DNA of 64,000 nt from an uncultured Roseovarius sp. (GCA_951812895.1 OX638333.1:1850366-1914365), one strand, 5' to 3'. Shown: positions 8,365 through 20,513, numbered from the stretch's first letter. Notes: generated from the sequence alone by a model not told the origin. Numbers and translations: made by a program.

Positions 8365-9723
8365 ATGACCAACGAGCAATGGGGCCAACTGAAAAGCGAT
8401 CTGCAGCATTCAGTCGGAAAGAACAACTACAAGAGCTGGATAGAACCTCTCGAACTCGACAATGTAAGCGATGGCGTCGCCACCTTCACTGTTCCGACCA
8501 GCTTTATGGGCAATTATATTTCCCAGAATTTTGGCGATCTCATTCTCTACCGGGTTGGTCTTATCACCCCAAAGGTGCGGCGCATTCATTTCCAGGCGTC
8601 ACAGGGCAAGGCGGAAGCTTCAGCACCGGCACGTCAATCGAAACCTGCAACCGCATCTCGGGCTTCGCTGACAGATGGCCAGATACCTGCCGCCCCTCTG
8701 GACGACCGTTTCACATTCGACACATTCGTGGTCGGCAAACCGAACGAGCTCGCCCATGCCGCCGCCAAACGCGTGGCCGAGGGTGGTCCGGTAACATTCA
8801 ATCCCTTGTTCCTTTATGGTGGTGTTGGTCTGGGCAAGACCCACCTGATGCACGCCATCGCATGGGAGCTTCGTCAGAAACGCCGCGATCTCAATGTGGT
8901 TTATCTGTCGGCAGAACAGTTCATGTATCGTTTTGTTCAGGCGCTGCGCGACCGCAAGATGATGGACTTCAAGGAAATGTTCCGTTCCGTTGACGTGCTG
9001 ATGGTTGATGACGTGCAGTTCATCGCCGGCAAGGACAGCACTCAGGAAGAATTCTTTCACACGTTCAACGCGCTTGTGGATCAGAACAAACAGATCGTTA
9101 TATCCGCCGACCGTGCGCCGGGTGAAATTGAAAACCTCGAGGACCGGATCAAATCACGCCTGCAATGCGGGTTGGTGGTTGATCTGCACCCAACCGATTA
9201 CGAGCTGCGCCTTGGTATCCTGCAATCCAAGTCAGACCGCTACAGCGCTGATTACCCCGGCCTTCACATGTCCGATGGCGTGCTTGAATTCCTCGCCCAG
9301 CGGATCAGCACCAATGTGCGCGTGCTCGAGGGGGCGCTCACCCGGCTTTATGCATTCGCGTCTCTCGTGGGGCATGAGATTACGCTTGAACTGGCTCAGG
9401 ACTGCCTTGCAGATATCCTGCGCGCGTCAGATCGAAAAATTTCGATTGATGAAATTCAGCGTCAGGTCTCGGATCACTACAACATCCGCCTGTCTGACAT
9501 GATCGGGCCAAAACGCGTGCGCACATTTGCGCGGCCCCGTCAGGTGGCGATGTTCCTGTGCAAACAGATGACCTCGCGTTCATTGCCGGAAATCGGCCGT
9601 CGTTTTGGCGGGCGTGACCACACGACCGTGATGCACGGCGTCCGCCGGATTGATGAGCTGCGCCAGCAGGACGCCCAGATCGCCGAAGATCTGGAAATGC
9701 TGCGACGTTCACTGGAAGGGTGA
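8365..9723 (+). CDS. dnaA: Chromosomal replication initiator protein DnaA
   Basis: 452 residues from the ATG at 8365, which has GGGGAAGG just upstream; a GTG at 8350 would add five residues. Domain I runs to about residue 75 (NYKSWIEPL), then a short variable linker, then the AAA+ domain with Walker A at about 152-160 (GGVGLGKTH), Walker B LMVDDVQFIAGK and sensor sequences, then the C-terminal DNA-binding domain with GGRDHTTVMHGVRRI. DnaA-ATP binds boxes at oriC and melts DNA to begin replication. Placed first in a replication cluster with dnaN, recF and gyrB downstream. Confidence 0.98.
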   Translation: MTNEQWGQLKSDLQHSVGKNNYKSWIEPLELDNVSDGVATFTVPTSFMGNYISQNFGDLILYRVGLITPKVRRIHFQASQGKAEASAPARQSKPATASRASLTDGQIPAAPLDDRFTFDTFVVGKPNELAHAAAKRVAEGGPVTFNPLFLYGGVGLGKTHLMHAIAWELRQKRRDLNVVYLSAEQFMYRFVQALRDRKMMDFKEMFRSVDVLMVDDVQFIAGKDSTQEEFFHTFNALVDQNKQIVISADRAPGEIENLEDRIKSRLQCGLVVDLHPTDYELRLGILQSKSDRYSADYPGLHMSDGVLEFLAQRISTNVRVLEGALTRLYAFASLVGHEITLELAQDCLADILRASDRKISIDEIQRQVSDHYNIRLSDMIGPKRVRTFARPRQVAMFLCKQMTSRSLPEIGRRFGGRDHTTVMHGVRRIDELRQQDAQIAEDLEMLRRSLEG

Positions 9724-10138
9724 GCAGATACTAAGGATACATTTTCGCCTGCGAACGGGCGGAGTTCTGGCCAGTTAATCCTGGCGCGAAATAGCGGCCA
9801 AAGGCCGCCGCGCATCGTCGGCGCGCACCAACGCGGCGGCGATTTGGCTGCAGTTGGTATGACGCTCTGGCCTTTTTCGAATTCGGCAAAATAAACTGCT
9901 CAGATCAAATGTCGGACCACCACCACGCGCGTCGACAATGCGCGGCTCAGCGCTAAAATGCCTAACGTCAGAAAACGGTAGTATTGTATGTTTTGGGCCT
10001 GTGCTCATCTGCCCTAAACAATTGCACTCCCTATCGACGGTCACAGGCCACCATCTCGGGGTCAATCACAGCACCCTTTACACATCCCTCGATACAGCCA
10101 ACACTCCCTCCAACAAACTTCGCGAGGGGAGATAAGCC
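9724..10138. other. Intergenic region between dnaA and the amine dehydrogenase-like gene
   Basis: 415 bases with no supported gene on either strand and no DnaA-box consensus. Its length, after the tight dnaA stop, suggests the next gene has its own promoter. A GGGGAGAT ribosome site lies just before 10139. Confidence 0.4.
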
Positions 10139-11167
10139 ATGGCCAACCCAACAGAAGCAAACAAACCTCCTCGCGTTATCGTCTACGGCGTCGGTGCAAT
10201 GGGCGCTACTGTGACACGCCTTCTGCTGGACAAAGGCGCCCGGATCGTCGGCGCCATTGGTCGTAGCCCAGCCAAGGTTGGCCGCGATCTGGGGGATGTG
10301 GCCGGTCTGGACCGGCAGGTCGGCGTTACCGTTGAGTCGGACGCCCGGCAGGTTCTTGCCCGGGGTGCAGATATCGCGGTGGTATGTGTCGGCAGTTACC
10401 TTGAAACAATGCACGACCACTTTGCCCTGTGCCTCGAACATGGTGTCAACGTCGTCACCATCGAAGAAGAAGCTGTTTACCCATGGACAACCGCACCTGA
10501 TCTGGCCCAGTCACTGGATGCGCTCGCCCGCGTCAATGGCGTGACGCTCGCCGCTTCCGGGGCGCAGGATATTTTTTGGATGAACCTCATCACCACACTT
10601 TTGGGCGCGTCACACCATGTCGACAAGGTCATCGGACAGTGCTGCTGGAATGTCGATGACTACGGCCCCGAAGTTGCCACCCATCTCAATATTGGCCAGC
10701 CCCGCGAGGCCTTTGATCAATACGTATCAGAGCATGGCTGGCCCGAATTCGTCGCCCGCCAGAATCTGGAGGCTCTTGTGTCCCGCCTGAACCTGACGGT
10801 GCAGGATATCAGGTCCGACGTCACCCCGGTCCTTGCCAATGAACCTGTGATCTGCCGCGCACTGGGCATCGAAGTCCAGATTGGCAGCCTGATCGGGACC
10901 ATCGACCGGACGGTTGTGACCACCCAGGAGGGCCCTGTTTTTGAGCTTAGCATGGAGGGACGCGTTTACCGCGAGGGCGAAAACGACACCAACCGCTGGC
11001 AGGTTCAGGGTGAACCAAATCTCGACCTGATCAACGAATCTGTGCCCTACCGGTTCACCACCTGCTCCTCCCTCGTCAATCGCATCCCCGACGTGATCGC
11101 GGCCCCCCCCGGGCTGCTTTCGCTCGATCAGATGGGAACGCCCAGTTACAAGCACGGCACATTCTGA
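10139..11167 (+). CDS. NAD(P)-dependent amine dehydrogenase-like protein (DapB fold, 2,4-diaminopentanoate dehydrogenase family)
   Basis: 342 residues. The N-terminus has a Rossmann dinucleotide loop (VYGVGAMGATVTRLLL, about residues 15-30), followed by a DapB-like alpha/beta arrangement (VVCVGSYLE, GVNVVTIEEE, LAASGAQDIFWMNLI). This matches the dihydrodipicolinate-reductase-like family that includes clostridial 2,4-diaminopentanoate dehydrogenase, which deaminates a diamine acid with NAD(P). The true substrate in an aerobic alphaproteobacterium is unknown. It separates dnaA from dnaN, where these genes are normally neighbours; codon use looks like the surroundings. Confidence 0.7.
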   Translation: MANPTEANKPPRVIVYGVGAMGATVTRLLLDKGARIVGAIGRSPAKVGRDLGDVAGLDRQVGVTVESDARQVLARGADIAVVCVGSYLETMHDHFALCLEHGVNVVTIEEEAVYPWTTAPDLAQSLDALARVNGVTLAASGAQDIFWMNLITTLLGASHHVDKVIGQCCWNVDDYGPEVATHLNIGQPREAFDQYVSEHGWPEFVARQNLEALVSRLNLTVQDIRSDVTPVLANEPVICRALGIEVQIGSLIGTIDRTVVTTQEGPVFELSMEGRVYREGENDTNRWQVQGEPNLDLINESVPYRFTTCSSLVNRIPDVIAAPPGLLSLDQMGTPSYKHGTF

Positions 11168-11371
11168 ACCGCCGGTTCGGACGAGGTAGTGCCCAAATTC
11201 TGCGGGCGCAGTCTGAAAATTCCTGCAACAGCCCGCGACCGACACCCCCACCACCCTTGACCCTCCCCCCAATACAGCCGAAAACTCAAGAAAAGGCTTG
11301 AGCCACTGGGGGAGTTTGCTACCTTGCGCTTCCCGGCAGAGGTCCGGCACGAAAAATATGGGAGCGACGGG

Positions 11372-12490
11372 ATGAAACTCAGCATCGAACGCGGAACACT
11401 GCTCAAGGCGGTGTCACAGGCGCAATCGGTCGTCGAACGCCGCAACACTATCCCGATCCTCGCCAATGTGCTGATCGAGGCTGACGGCGACGCCGTTCAT
11501 TTCCGCGCCACCGATCTCGACATCGAAGTTTTGGACAAGGCCCCGGCACAGGTTGAGCGCGCAGGCGCCACCACCGTTTCGGCCGTCACCCTGCACGAGA
11601 TTGTCCGCAAACTGCCCGACGGTGCACTGGTCACTCTGGCCGATGACGGCGCATCCGGGCGCCTCACGGTCGAGGCCGGGCGCTCTAACTTCTCTCTTGC
11701 GACATTGCCGAAAGAGGATTTCCCGGTGATGGCCTCGTCTGAATACGCCTGCAACTTCTCGGCCAAGGCGCCGGAACTGCGCCGCCTGTTCGACAAATCC
11801 AAATTCGCGATTTCGACCGAAGAGACGCGCTATTACCTCAACGGCGTCTATATGCACATCTCTGACAGCGACGGCGGCAAGGTGCTGCGCTGTGTGGCCA
11901 CCGATGGCCATCGCTTGGCGCGGATTGATTCCGATCTGCCCGATGGCGCGTCAGACATGCCCGGCGTGATCGTACCGCGCAAAACAGTGGGTGAGCTGCG
12001 CAAGCTCTTGGATGATGACGATATGAACATCGCAGTCTCTGTGTCGGAAACCAAGGTCCGTTTCGCCACCCCGGATATCACGCTGACGTCAAAGGTGATC
12101 GACGGTACCTTCCCCGACTATTCCCGCGTCATTCCCGCAGGCAACACCCGCAAGATGGAAGTCGACGCTGCTGAATTTGCCCAAGCCGTTGACCGCGTCG
12201 CGACCGTCAGCTCGGAACGATCCCGTGCGGTGAAACTGTCCCTGGACGAGGATCGCCTTGTCCTGTCGGTCAACGCGCCAGACAGCGGTGCCGCCGAAGA
12301 AGAGCTTGCCGTGGCCTATGGCGACGAACGGCTCGATATCGGGTTCAATGCAAAGTACCTGCTGGAAATTGCCAGCCAGGTCGACCGCGAAAACGCGGTA
12401 TTCCTGTTCAATTCCGCGGGCGATCCTACCCTGATGCGTGAAGGCAACGACACATCCGCCATTTATGTCGTCATGCCGATGCGCGTGTAG
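11372..12490 (+). CDS. dnaN: DNA polymerase III beta subunit (sliding clamp)
   Basis: 372 residues from the ATG at 11372, preceded by GGGAGCGACGGG; an upstream in-frame codon at 11324 would give an unusual extension. It opens MKLSIERGTLLKAVSQAQSV and has the three-repeat clamp layout, with ETRYYLNGVYMH in the middle and a C-terminal DPTLMREG...YVVMPMRV ending typical of the family. The dimeric ring holds the polymerase on DNA. recF starts 69 bases downstream. Confidence 0.98.
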   Translation: MKLSIERGTLLKAVSQAQSVVERRNTIPILANVLIEADGDAVHFRATDLDIEVLDKAPAQVERAGATTVSAVTLHEIVRKLPDGALVTLADDGASGRLTVEAGRSNFSLATLPKEDFPVMASSEYACNFSAKAPELRRLFDKSKFAISTEETRYYLNGVYMHISDSDGGKVLRCVATDGHRLARIDSDLPDGASDMPGVIVPRKTVGELRKLLDDDDMNIAVSVSETKVRFATPDITLTSKVIDGTFPDYSRVIPAGNTRKMEVDAAEFAQAVDRVATVSSERSRAVKLSLDEDRLVLSVNAPDSGAAEEELAVAYGDERLDIGFNAKYLLEIASQVDRENAVFLFNSAGDPTLMREGNDTSAIYVVMPMRV

Positions 12491-12511
12491 CCGCTGTTGC
12501 CGGATCGGCGC

Positions 12512-12540
12512 TGCCGATGCCTTCGGCACGAGTTTTATTT
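12512..12540 (+). terminator. Possible terminator or attenuator between dnaN and recF
   Basis: TGCCGA (12512-12517) and TCGGCA (12523-12528) pair around five bases, followed by CGAGTTTTATTT. The stem is short, so partial read-through into recF is likely. Confidence 0.4.
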
Positions 12541-12559
12541 GCAAGATGAAGGGCGTTGA

Positions 12560-13663
12560 ATGCCCGGTCTCCATTTGTCTCGCCTCACCCTGTCCCACTA
12601 CCGCTCGCACCTTTCCGCGCGGCTGGAAACAGATGCACGGCCTGTGGCGATCTACGGTCCTAACGGTGCTGGCAAGACCAATATTTTAGAGGCCGTATCT
12701 CTGTTTTCTCCGGGCCGCGGATTCCGCCGCTCATCGGCGCAGGACATGATGCGCCGGCCCCAGGCACCTGGATGGAAACTGACCGGGATCCTGCACTCCC
12801 TCCACCAGATCCATGAAATCGAAATCTGGTCCGATGCGGGCGCCGCCCGTCAGGTGCGCATTGATGGCAAAGCTGCGTCCCAGACCGCCCTTGGCCGTAT
12901 TGCGCGTGTCCTCTGGCTGATCCCCTCCATGGACCGGCTCTGGATCGAAGGCGCCGAAGGCCGCCGCCGGTTTCTGGACCGCATGACGCTTAGCTTTACC
13001 CCCGGTCATGCAGAGGTTGCATTGAGCTATGAAAAAGCCATGCGCCAGCGCAATCAGCTGCTCAAGGATCAGGTGCGCGATGGCCACTGGTATGTCGCAG
13101 TGGAACGGCAAATGGCCGAAGCCGGCAGCGCCATACATGCCAACCGTCAGGCGGCATTGGCCCTGCTTGAATCTGCACGGGCAGAGGCCGAAACCGCCTT
13201 TCCCGCGGCAGAGCTTGAACTGACCATGACAGAGGGCGAAATGCCTGAAACAGACTCTGATTTTCGCGACGCCCTGCATGAAAGCCGGTTCCGTGATCTC
13301 GCTGCCGGGCGCACACTTGTCGGTCCCCACCGCGCTGATGTGCACGGGGTATACGCAGCCAAGGGCCTGCCGGCACGGGATTGTTCTACCGGAGAGCAAA
13401 AGGCGCTGCTGATCTCACTCATCCTCGCCAATGCCCGCGCATTACAGCGTGATTTTGGCGCACCGCCCATATTGCTGTTGGACGAGGTCGCCGCCCATCT
13501 CGACGCCACCCGCCGCGCAGCACTTTATGATGAGCTTTGTGCATTGGGGGCACAGGCTTGGATGACCGGTACCGGCCCGGAACTCTTCACCGAACTGGCC
13601 GACCGCGCGCAGCATATGGAAGTCACCGAGGCGGAGGGATCAAGTAAAGTAAAGCAAATCTAG
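12560..13663 (+). CDS. recF: DNA replication and repair protein RecF
   Basis: 367 residues, normal for RecF. Walker A GPNGAGKTN at about residues 33-41, the RecF-specific FLDRMTLSFTPGH segment, the signature-type CSTGEQKALLISLILANA and Walker B ILLLDEVAAHLD are all present. RecF is an SMC-like ATPase that, with RecO and RecR, loads RecA at single-strand gaps. Third gene of the replication cluster. Confidence 0.97.
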   Translation: MPGLHLSRLTLSHYRSHLSARLETDARPVAIYGPNGAGKTNILEAVSLFSPGRGFRRSSAQDMMRRPQAPGWKLTGILHSLHQIHEIEIWSDAGAARQVRIDGKAASQTALGRIARVLWLIPSMDRLWIEGAEGRRRFLDRMTLSFTPGHAEVALSYEKAMRQRNQLLKDQVRDGHWYVAVERQMAEAGSAIHANRQAALALLESARAEAETAFPAAELELTMTEGEMPETDSDFRDALHESRFRDLAAGRTLVGPHRADVHGVYAAKGLPARDCSTGEQKALLISLILANARALQRDFGAPPILLLDEVAAHLDATRRAALYDELCALGAQAWMTGTGPELFTELADRAQHMEVTEAEGSSKVKQI

Positions 13664-13736
13664 CACCCTGGTCTTTGCTGGCCTGGCCCACCCTGCCTGT
13701 GTGATAGTCACATCTAAGAGATTATGAGAGCAGAAA

Positions 13737-14471
13737 ATGACATTTCGAAAATACCTTGCAGCATTGATTACCGTATTGCTGCCGCTATCGCCTCATTCCG
13801 CGGCGGCTGAAACCCCACAGGAATTCGCCTTTCTGAAATGGGGTGACTATCTAGAGGTCACAGGCTGTACGGCGCCCGGCTATCGATCACCACTTACGGA
13901 TGCATTGAGGTTTCTCGCATTCCCGGAGGCCGATACTGGCAATCCTAACAACAGCGACATTCTTTATGCGCGACGCCACACCAGACCTTTCTTTGTCGAT
14001 CTTCTGGATGAAAATCAACTGGCCGACGGCACGCTTGATCCCAACTGCTTACCCCCATCTTTGTACAAGGTCGCGTTGGCTTTGAAGCTGTTGAACGAAG
14101 ATGGTAAATATACAGCCGCTGAGCCTTGGATTGACCATGTCTATGGCCCTCACATGCCAAAAGCAGGACCTCCTTTGCCGCAGGCCTATCCGGTCCTTAC
14201 CCGACAGCTTTACATGGAACGGACTGGCTGTTTGATATCTTCGAAGACCTACGACAATTATCGTCTGGCATATGAAACACTGGTGCTTGAACGCAGCTTA
14301 ATCTCATCGGGCCAAGAAGAGATGGTCTTGTTCCTGAACGATCTGGTGGATAGCCAGCCAGCACCCGAAGAATTCCTCCAGCAAAAGTGCCTGATTGAAC
14401 CAATTTCCCGGATCGCGGAGGAGCTTGGCTTGCTGGATGCCGATGGTCGCTATCAAAGGCAACCAGAATGA
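13737..14471 (+). CDS. Secreted protein of unknown function with an internal duplication
   Basis: 244 residues with a Sec signal peptide (about 1-24, ending AAA before ETPQ). I do not recognise the family. The mature part appears to be two diverged copies of about 85 residues: about 36-125 (DYLEVTGC ... CLPPSLYKVALALKLLNEDGKY) and about 157-239 (QLYMERTGC ... CLIEPISRIAEELGLLDADGRY). Each copy keeps a pair of cysteines (44 and 104; 165 and 218), which may form a disulphide per repeat in the periplasm. The last bases overlap the VOC gene as ATGA, so the two are translationally coupled. Confidence 0.75.
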   Translation: MTFRKYLAALITVLLPLSPHSAAAETPQEFAFLKWGDYLEVTGCTAPGYRSPLTDALRFLAFPEADTGNPNNSDILYARRHTRPFFVDLLDENQLADGTLDPNCLPPSLYKVALALKLLNEDGKYTAAEPWIDHVYGPHMPKAGPPLPQAYPVLTRQLYMERTGCLISSKTYDNYRLAYETLVLERSLISSGQEEMVLFLNDLVDSQPAPEEFLQQKCLIEPISRIAEELGLLDADGRYQRQPE

Positions 14472-14899
14472 CCCCACAGCGTGTCACACTGATCACCCTC
14501 GGGGTGGACGATATTGCCCGATCCAAGTCGTTTTACGCCGAACTTGGATGGTCTCCGGCCGAAGAGCAGGAAGGCGTGGTGTTCTATCAACTGAACGGGC
14601 TTGTTCTCGGCCTGTTTGGACGCAATGCCCTGGCGAAAGATCAGGGCCGGCCAGACGCGCCACTGGGAACGGGGGCGACCACGCTCGCGCAGAACTTCCC
14701 AACCGACGCCGAAGTGGACACGGCCTTTGCTGCGGCCCTTCAGGCCGGTGCCACAGCGCTCAAAAAGCCGGAAAAGGTGTTCTGGGGCGGGTATTCCGGC
14801 TATTACGCCGATCCTGACGGTCATGTCTGGGAGGTCGCGATGAACCCTTTCTGGCCGCTGGCCGATGACGGAAGCCTGACCCTGCCCCCCGCGCAATGA
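14468..14899 (+). CDS. VOC family protein (glyoxalase/bleomycin resistance fold)
   Basis: 143 residues. It opens RVTLITLGVDDIARSKSFYAELGW and ends with GGYSGYYADPDGHVWEVAMNP, the paired beta-alpha-beta-beta-beta module pattern of VOC proteins such as lactoylglutathione lyase. The Glu of WEVA and His of DGHVW are at usual metal-ligand positions, but the first-module metal ligand is not obvious, so enzyme activity is uncertain. Overlaps its neighbours on both sides by 4 bases. Confidence 0.85.
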   Translation: MTPQRVTLITLGVDDIARSKSFYAELGWSPAEEQEGVVFYQLNGLVLGLFGRNALAKDQGRPDAPLGTGATTLAQNFPTDAEVDTAFAAALQAGATALKKPEKVFWGGYSGYYADPDGHVWEVAMNPFWPLADDGSLTLPPAQ

Positions 14900-15519
14900 C
14901 ACTCTCTTCCGCTGATATCCTGCTTTATGCAGGGGCCATGCTGGTTCTTTTCCTCACCCCCGGTCCGGTCTGGCTGGCCCTGCTGGCGCGCGGTATGTCG
15001 GGTGGATTTGCTGCCGCCTGGCCATTGGCGGTAGGGGTGGCGGTCGGCGATATGGTTTGGCCATTGTTGGCCGTGTTGGGGGTCAGCTGGATTGTGTCGG
15101 TATACGCTGGCTTCCTTGATGTGATGCGGGTGGTGGCGGTTGTGATGTTTCTGGGTATGGGGGGGTTGCTGATCCTCAATGCTGGAAAATCCATTACCAC
15201 CGACCAACGCCTCACCCGCCCCGGAATGTGGGCGGGATTTCTTGCCGGTCTTGCTGTCATTCTGAGCAACCCCAAGGCGGTTTTGTTCTACATGGGCGTG
15301 TTGCCCGGATTCTTCGATCTCACCCGGATTGGTGTTCTGGACATAGCGGTGATTGTCGTGATCTCATTCGTGGTACCACTAACGGGCAATCTGATCCTGG
15401 CATTCTTTATTGACCGGCTTCGGCGGTACCTGACGTCAGCGCAGGCGCTCAGGCGGACTAACATCGTATCCGGCTCTTTGTTAATCGTGGTCGGCGTTGT
15501 GATCTGGTGGCTTCCCTGA
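14896..15519 (+). CDS. LysE/RhtB family amino acid exporter
   Basis: 207 residues, strongly hydrophobic with about six membrane segments. The N-terminal FLTPGPVWLALLARGMSGG matches the family's conserved PGP..L...G motif, and GFLAGLAVILSNPKAVLFYMGVLPGF is the typical middle part. Members export amino acids or homoserine-like compounds across the inner membrane. Start overlaps the VOC gene (ATGA), the third gene of this small operon. Confidence 0.9.
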   Translation: MTLSSADILLYAGAMLVLFLTPGPVWLALLARGMSGGFAAAWPLAVGVAVGDMVWPLLAVLGVSWIVSVYAGFLDVMRVVAVVMFLGMGGLLILNAGKSITTDQRLTRPGMWAGFLAGLAVILSNPKAVLFYMGVLPGFFDLTRIGVLDIAVIVVISFVVPLTGNLILAFFIDRLRRYLTSAQALRRTNIVSGSLLIVVGVVIWWLP

Positions 15520-15618
15520 CCGATTAATCTGGCTGTGCTGATTGTTGTAAAAATTCACGTACAAATGCACACAGTTTACACATTTTCCTGATCAGATTTT
15601 GGGCCAAATTCATGCTGA

Positions 15619-18180
<2,562 letters not shown>

Positions 18181-18208
18181 TTCAGCAGAATCATTATTGA
18201 CAAAATTT

Positions 18209-18293
18209 CCATCCCGTCGCAGCGTTCATTCCGTTGAACAATGGGATGGTCTGAAATGACACATCTGGTCAAAGATCGGCGTGATGGACGCCG
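18209..18293 (+). repeat. Two hairpins between gyrB and the hydantoinase operon
   Basis: CCATCCC (18209-18215) pairs with GGGATGG (18243-18249), enclosing an inner GTTCA/TGAAC stem (18224-18228 with 18235-18239). A second stem CGGCGT/ACGCCG lies at 18277-18293. There is no T-run, so these look more like leader or operator structure than a clear terminator. Confidence 0.45.
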
Positions 18294-18416
18294 TGCAAAA
18301 CGGGTAGATCTGGTCACCTAGCGACGAGATCGTTTGACACCGCGCAGCTGCGCGGCCCTTTTCCGTTTCTTCAACACATCGACGCGAAAAGCGTCATCCA
18401 TTGACCGGATACCCGA

Positions 18417-20513
18417 ATGACAGATTTTAGCGGATTGCGTGTCGCCGTTGATATCGGTGGAACATTTACCGATACAGTTCTTGTTAACGACGATGGAACT
18501 GTCCTAGCCACCACCAAAACCCCGACCACGCCGGAAAATCCTACGAACGGAGCTTTGGAAGGTGTCGAGCATGTGCTGCAAGTCTCAGATGCAGATTGGT
18601 CTGGCATTTCCGGATTCATTCATGGAACGACTTTAGCAACAAACGCATTGATTGAGCGCCAGGGCGCAAAGGTTGCGGCCATTACGACCGAAGGGTTTCG
18701 CGACATCCTCGAAATCGGATACGAGCGTCGATACAGCCAGTATGATATCAATCTGCAGAAGCCTGATCTCATCGTCCCGCGCGAGTTGTGTTTTACCATT
18801 GGTGGACGCATGGACGTTCACGGGCATCAACGAGCTGACCTGGATGAGGCGGCACTGCCCGCGCTCGTTTCGGCTCTGCAAAGGTCCGGTGCTGGGGCCG
18901 TAGCTATCTGCCTGATGCATTCATATGCCAACCCTAGTCATGAACTTCGCCTGCGTGATTCTCTGCAAAAGGCTTTGCCGGAGCTCTCAATTTCACTATC
19001 CCACGAAGTCAGTCCCGAAGCGCGCGAATTTGATCGCCTTTGTACCACCATCGCTAACGCTTACATTCAGCCGCTTATGGCGCGCTATCTTTCCGAGTTT
19101 CAGGAACGGTTCAGTGCAGTAGGGTTGACCTGTCCAATTCTGATGATGACTGCCGGAGGCGGTATGACGACGGTCGAAACTGCCGCCGCACTACCGATCA
19201 GGTTGGTTGAGTCCGGTCCCGCCGGAGGCGCCATTTTGGCAGCTCACATTGCACAGCGGGCTCAGGCGGGTTCGGTGCTTTCCTTTGATATGGGCGGAAC
19301 CACGGCCAAGCTTTGTTTGATCGACAACTATCAACCACAAAGCGCCCGCAAGTTTGAGATCGCCCGCGCAGAGCGCTTTATCAAAGGGTCCGGCATGCCG
19401 GTGCGTATTCCTGTACTTGAGATGATTGAAATCGGAGCAGGTGGCGGGTCTATTGCCAGTGTTGACCGGCTGGGCAGAGTACAAGTTGGCCCCCTCAGCG
19501 CGGGGAGCGAACCCGGCCCCGCCGCGTTCGACAAAGGTGGTACTGAGCCAACTGTAACGGACGCAGACGTGCTTCAGGGGTTGATCGAACCGGCTAGTTT
19601 TGCGGAGGGGCGGCTGACCATCAAGCCTGATTTAGCCAGTATTGCGGTTGGCCAAGCGGTAGGTGGACCGCTTTCTCTGTCAGCGGTGGAAGCTGCTGCA
19701 GGGATCAGCGAGATCGTAGATGAAAACATGGCCGGGGCTGGCCGTATGCACGCTGTGGAATCCGGTAAAGACTTGGGCGCCCGCACGATGATAGCCTTTG
19801 GAGGCAATGGCCCGCTTCATGCAACGCGCGTTGCCCGGCGCGCAGGCGTGCGCCGCATTCTGATACCGCGTGATCCCGGAGTTGGATCCGCGGTGGGTTT
19901 CCTATTTGCACCTGTATCTTTTGAAATCGTGCGCAGTCGTTACGCGCGTCTGGACAGTCTTGATGTCTCAGACATCAGCCGCTTTTTTGACACCATGACA
20001 GAAGAGGCGGAAGCAGTTGTGCGCGCCGGCGCCCCGGTTGGTGAATTGAACTACACTCGCACGGCCTTTATGCGGTATCACGGGCAAGGTCATGAGATAG
20101 AAATCACCCTTCCGGACCGAAGCCTGGAAGCGGGTGACATCGAAACATTGCGTCTTGCGTTCGAGGCCGAATACAGTCGCCAATTCTCGCGTTCGGTTCC
20201 AGGTATGGAAATCGAAATTCTCAACTGGTCCGTTCAGGTGGCATCGAGAACCAGCGAAGCAGATGCAATTGCGAAAACGACTGCACAAGGATCTGCAAAA
20301 CCTGACAGGTCTCATGACATTCTGTGCGAAGTGTCTGGTGAGCGGCGCAAGGCGTCCATCTATGATCGGGGCAACCTAGGGCCGGGGCAATACATTGAGG
20401 GCCCTGCTCTTATCGTTGAACCACAGACAACTACCTATGTCAGTGCGGATTTCACAGCCGCGATTGACGGAGACGGAAATATTATCCTTGAACGTCTGGA
20501 GGGCCAGTCATGA
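18417..20513 (+). CDS. Hydantoinase/oxoprolinase family protein, subunit A (HyuA-like)
   Basis: 698 residues, the usual length of N-methylhydantoinase A. The N-terminus VAVDIGGTFTDTVLVNDDG is the ASKHA phosphate-binding loop; later FDMGGTTAKLCLID and IEIGAGGGSIASVD are the second phosphate and adenosine motifs, with AFGGNGPLHA in the C-terminal half. With subunit B (next gene) such enzymes use ATP to open cyclic amides: hydantoins, 5-oxoproline, acetone-like substrates in some relatives. First gene of a seven-gene operon; its last 4 bases overlap hyuB (ATGA). Actual substrate unknown. Confidence 0.92.
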   Translation: MTDFSGLRVAVDIGGTFTDTVLVNDDGTVLATTKTPTTPENPTNGALEGVEHVLQVSDADWSGISGFIHGTTLATNALIERQGAKVAAITTEGFRDILEIGYERRYSQYDINLQKPDLIVPRELCFTIGGRMDVHGHQRADLDEAALPALVSALQRSGAGAVAICLMHSYANPSHELRLRDSLQKALPELSISLSHEVSPEAREFDRLCTTIANAYIQPLMARYLSEFQERFSAVGLTCPILMMTAGGGMTTVETAAALPIRLVESGPAGGAILAAHIAQRAQAGSVLSFDMGGTTAKLCLIDNYQPQSARKFEIARAERFIKGSGMPVRIPVLEMIEIGAGGGSIASVDRLGRVQVGPLSAGSEPGPAAFDKGGTEPTVTDADVLQGLIEPASFAEGRLTIKPDLASIAVGQAVGGPLSLSAVEAAAGISEIVDENMAGAGRMHAVESGKDLGARTMIAFGGNGPLHATRVARRAGVRRILIPRDPGVGSAVGFLFAPVSFEIVRSRYARLDSLDVSDISRFFDTMTEEAEAVVRAGAPVGELNYTRTAFMRYHGQGHEIEITLPDRSLEAGDIETLRLAFEAEYSRQFSRSVPGMEIEILNWSVQVASRTSEADAIAKTTAQGSAKPDRSHDILCEVSGERRKASIYDRGNLGPGQYIEGPALIVEPQTTTYVSADFTAAIDGDGNIILERLEGQS

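Noticed and set aside
9775-10065. 96-residue minus-strand ORF after dnaA
   Set aside because: No domain, no good start, and composition of non-coding DNA rich in Arg and Pro.
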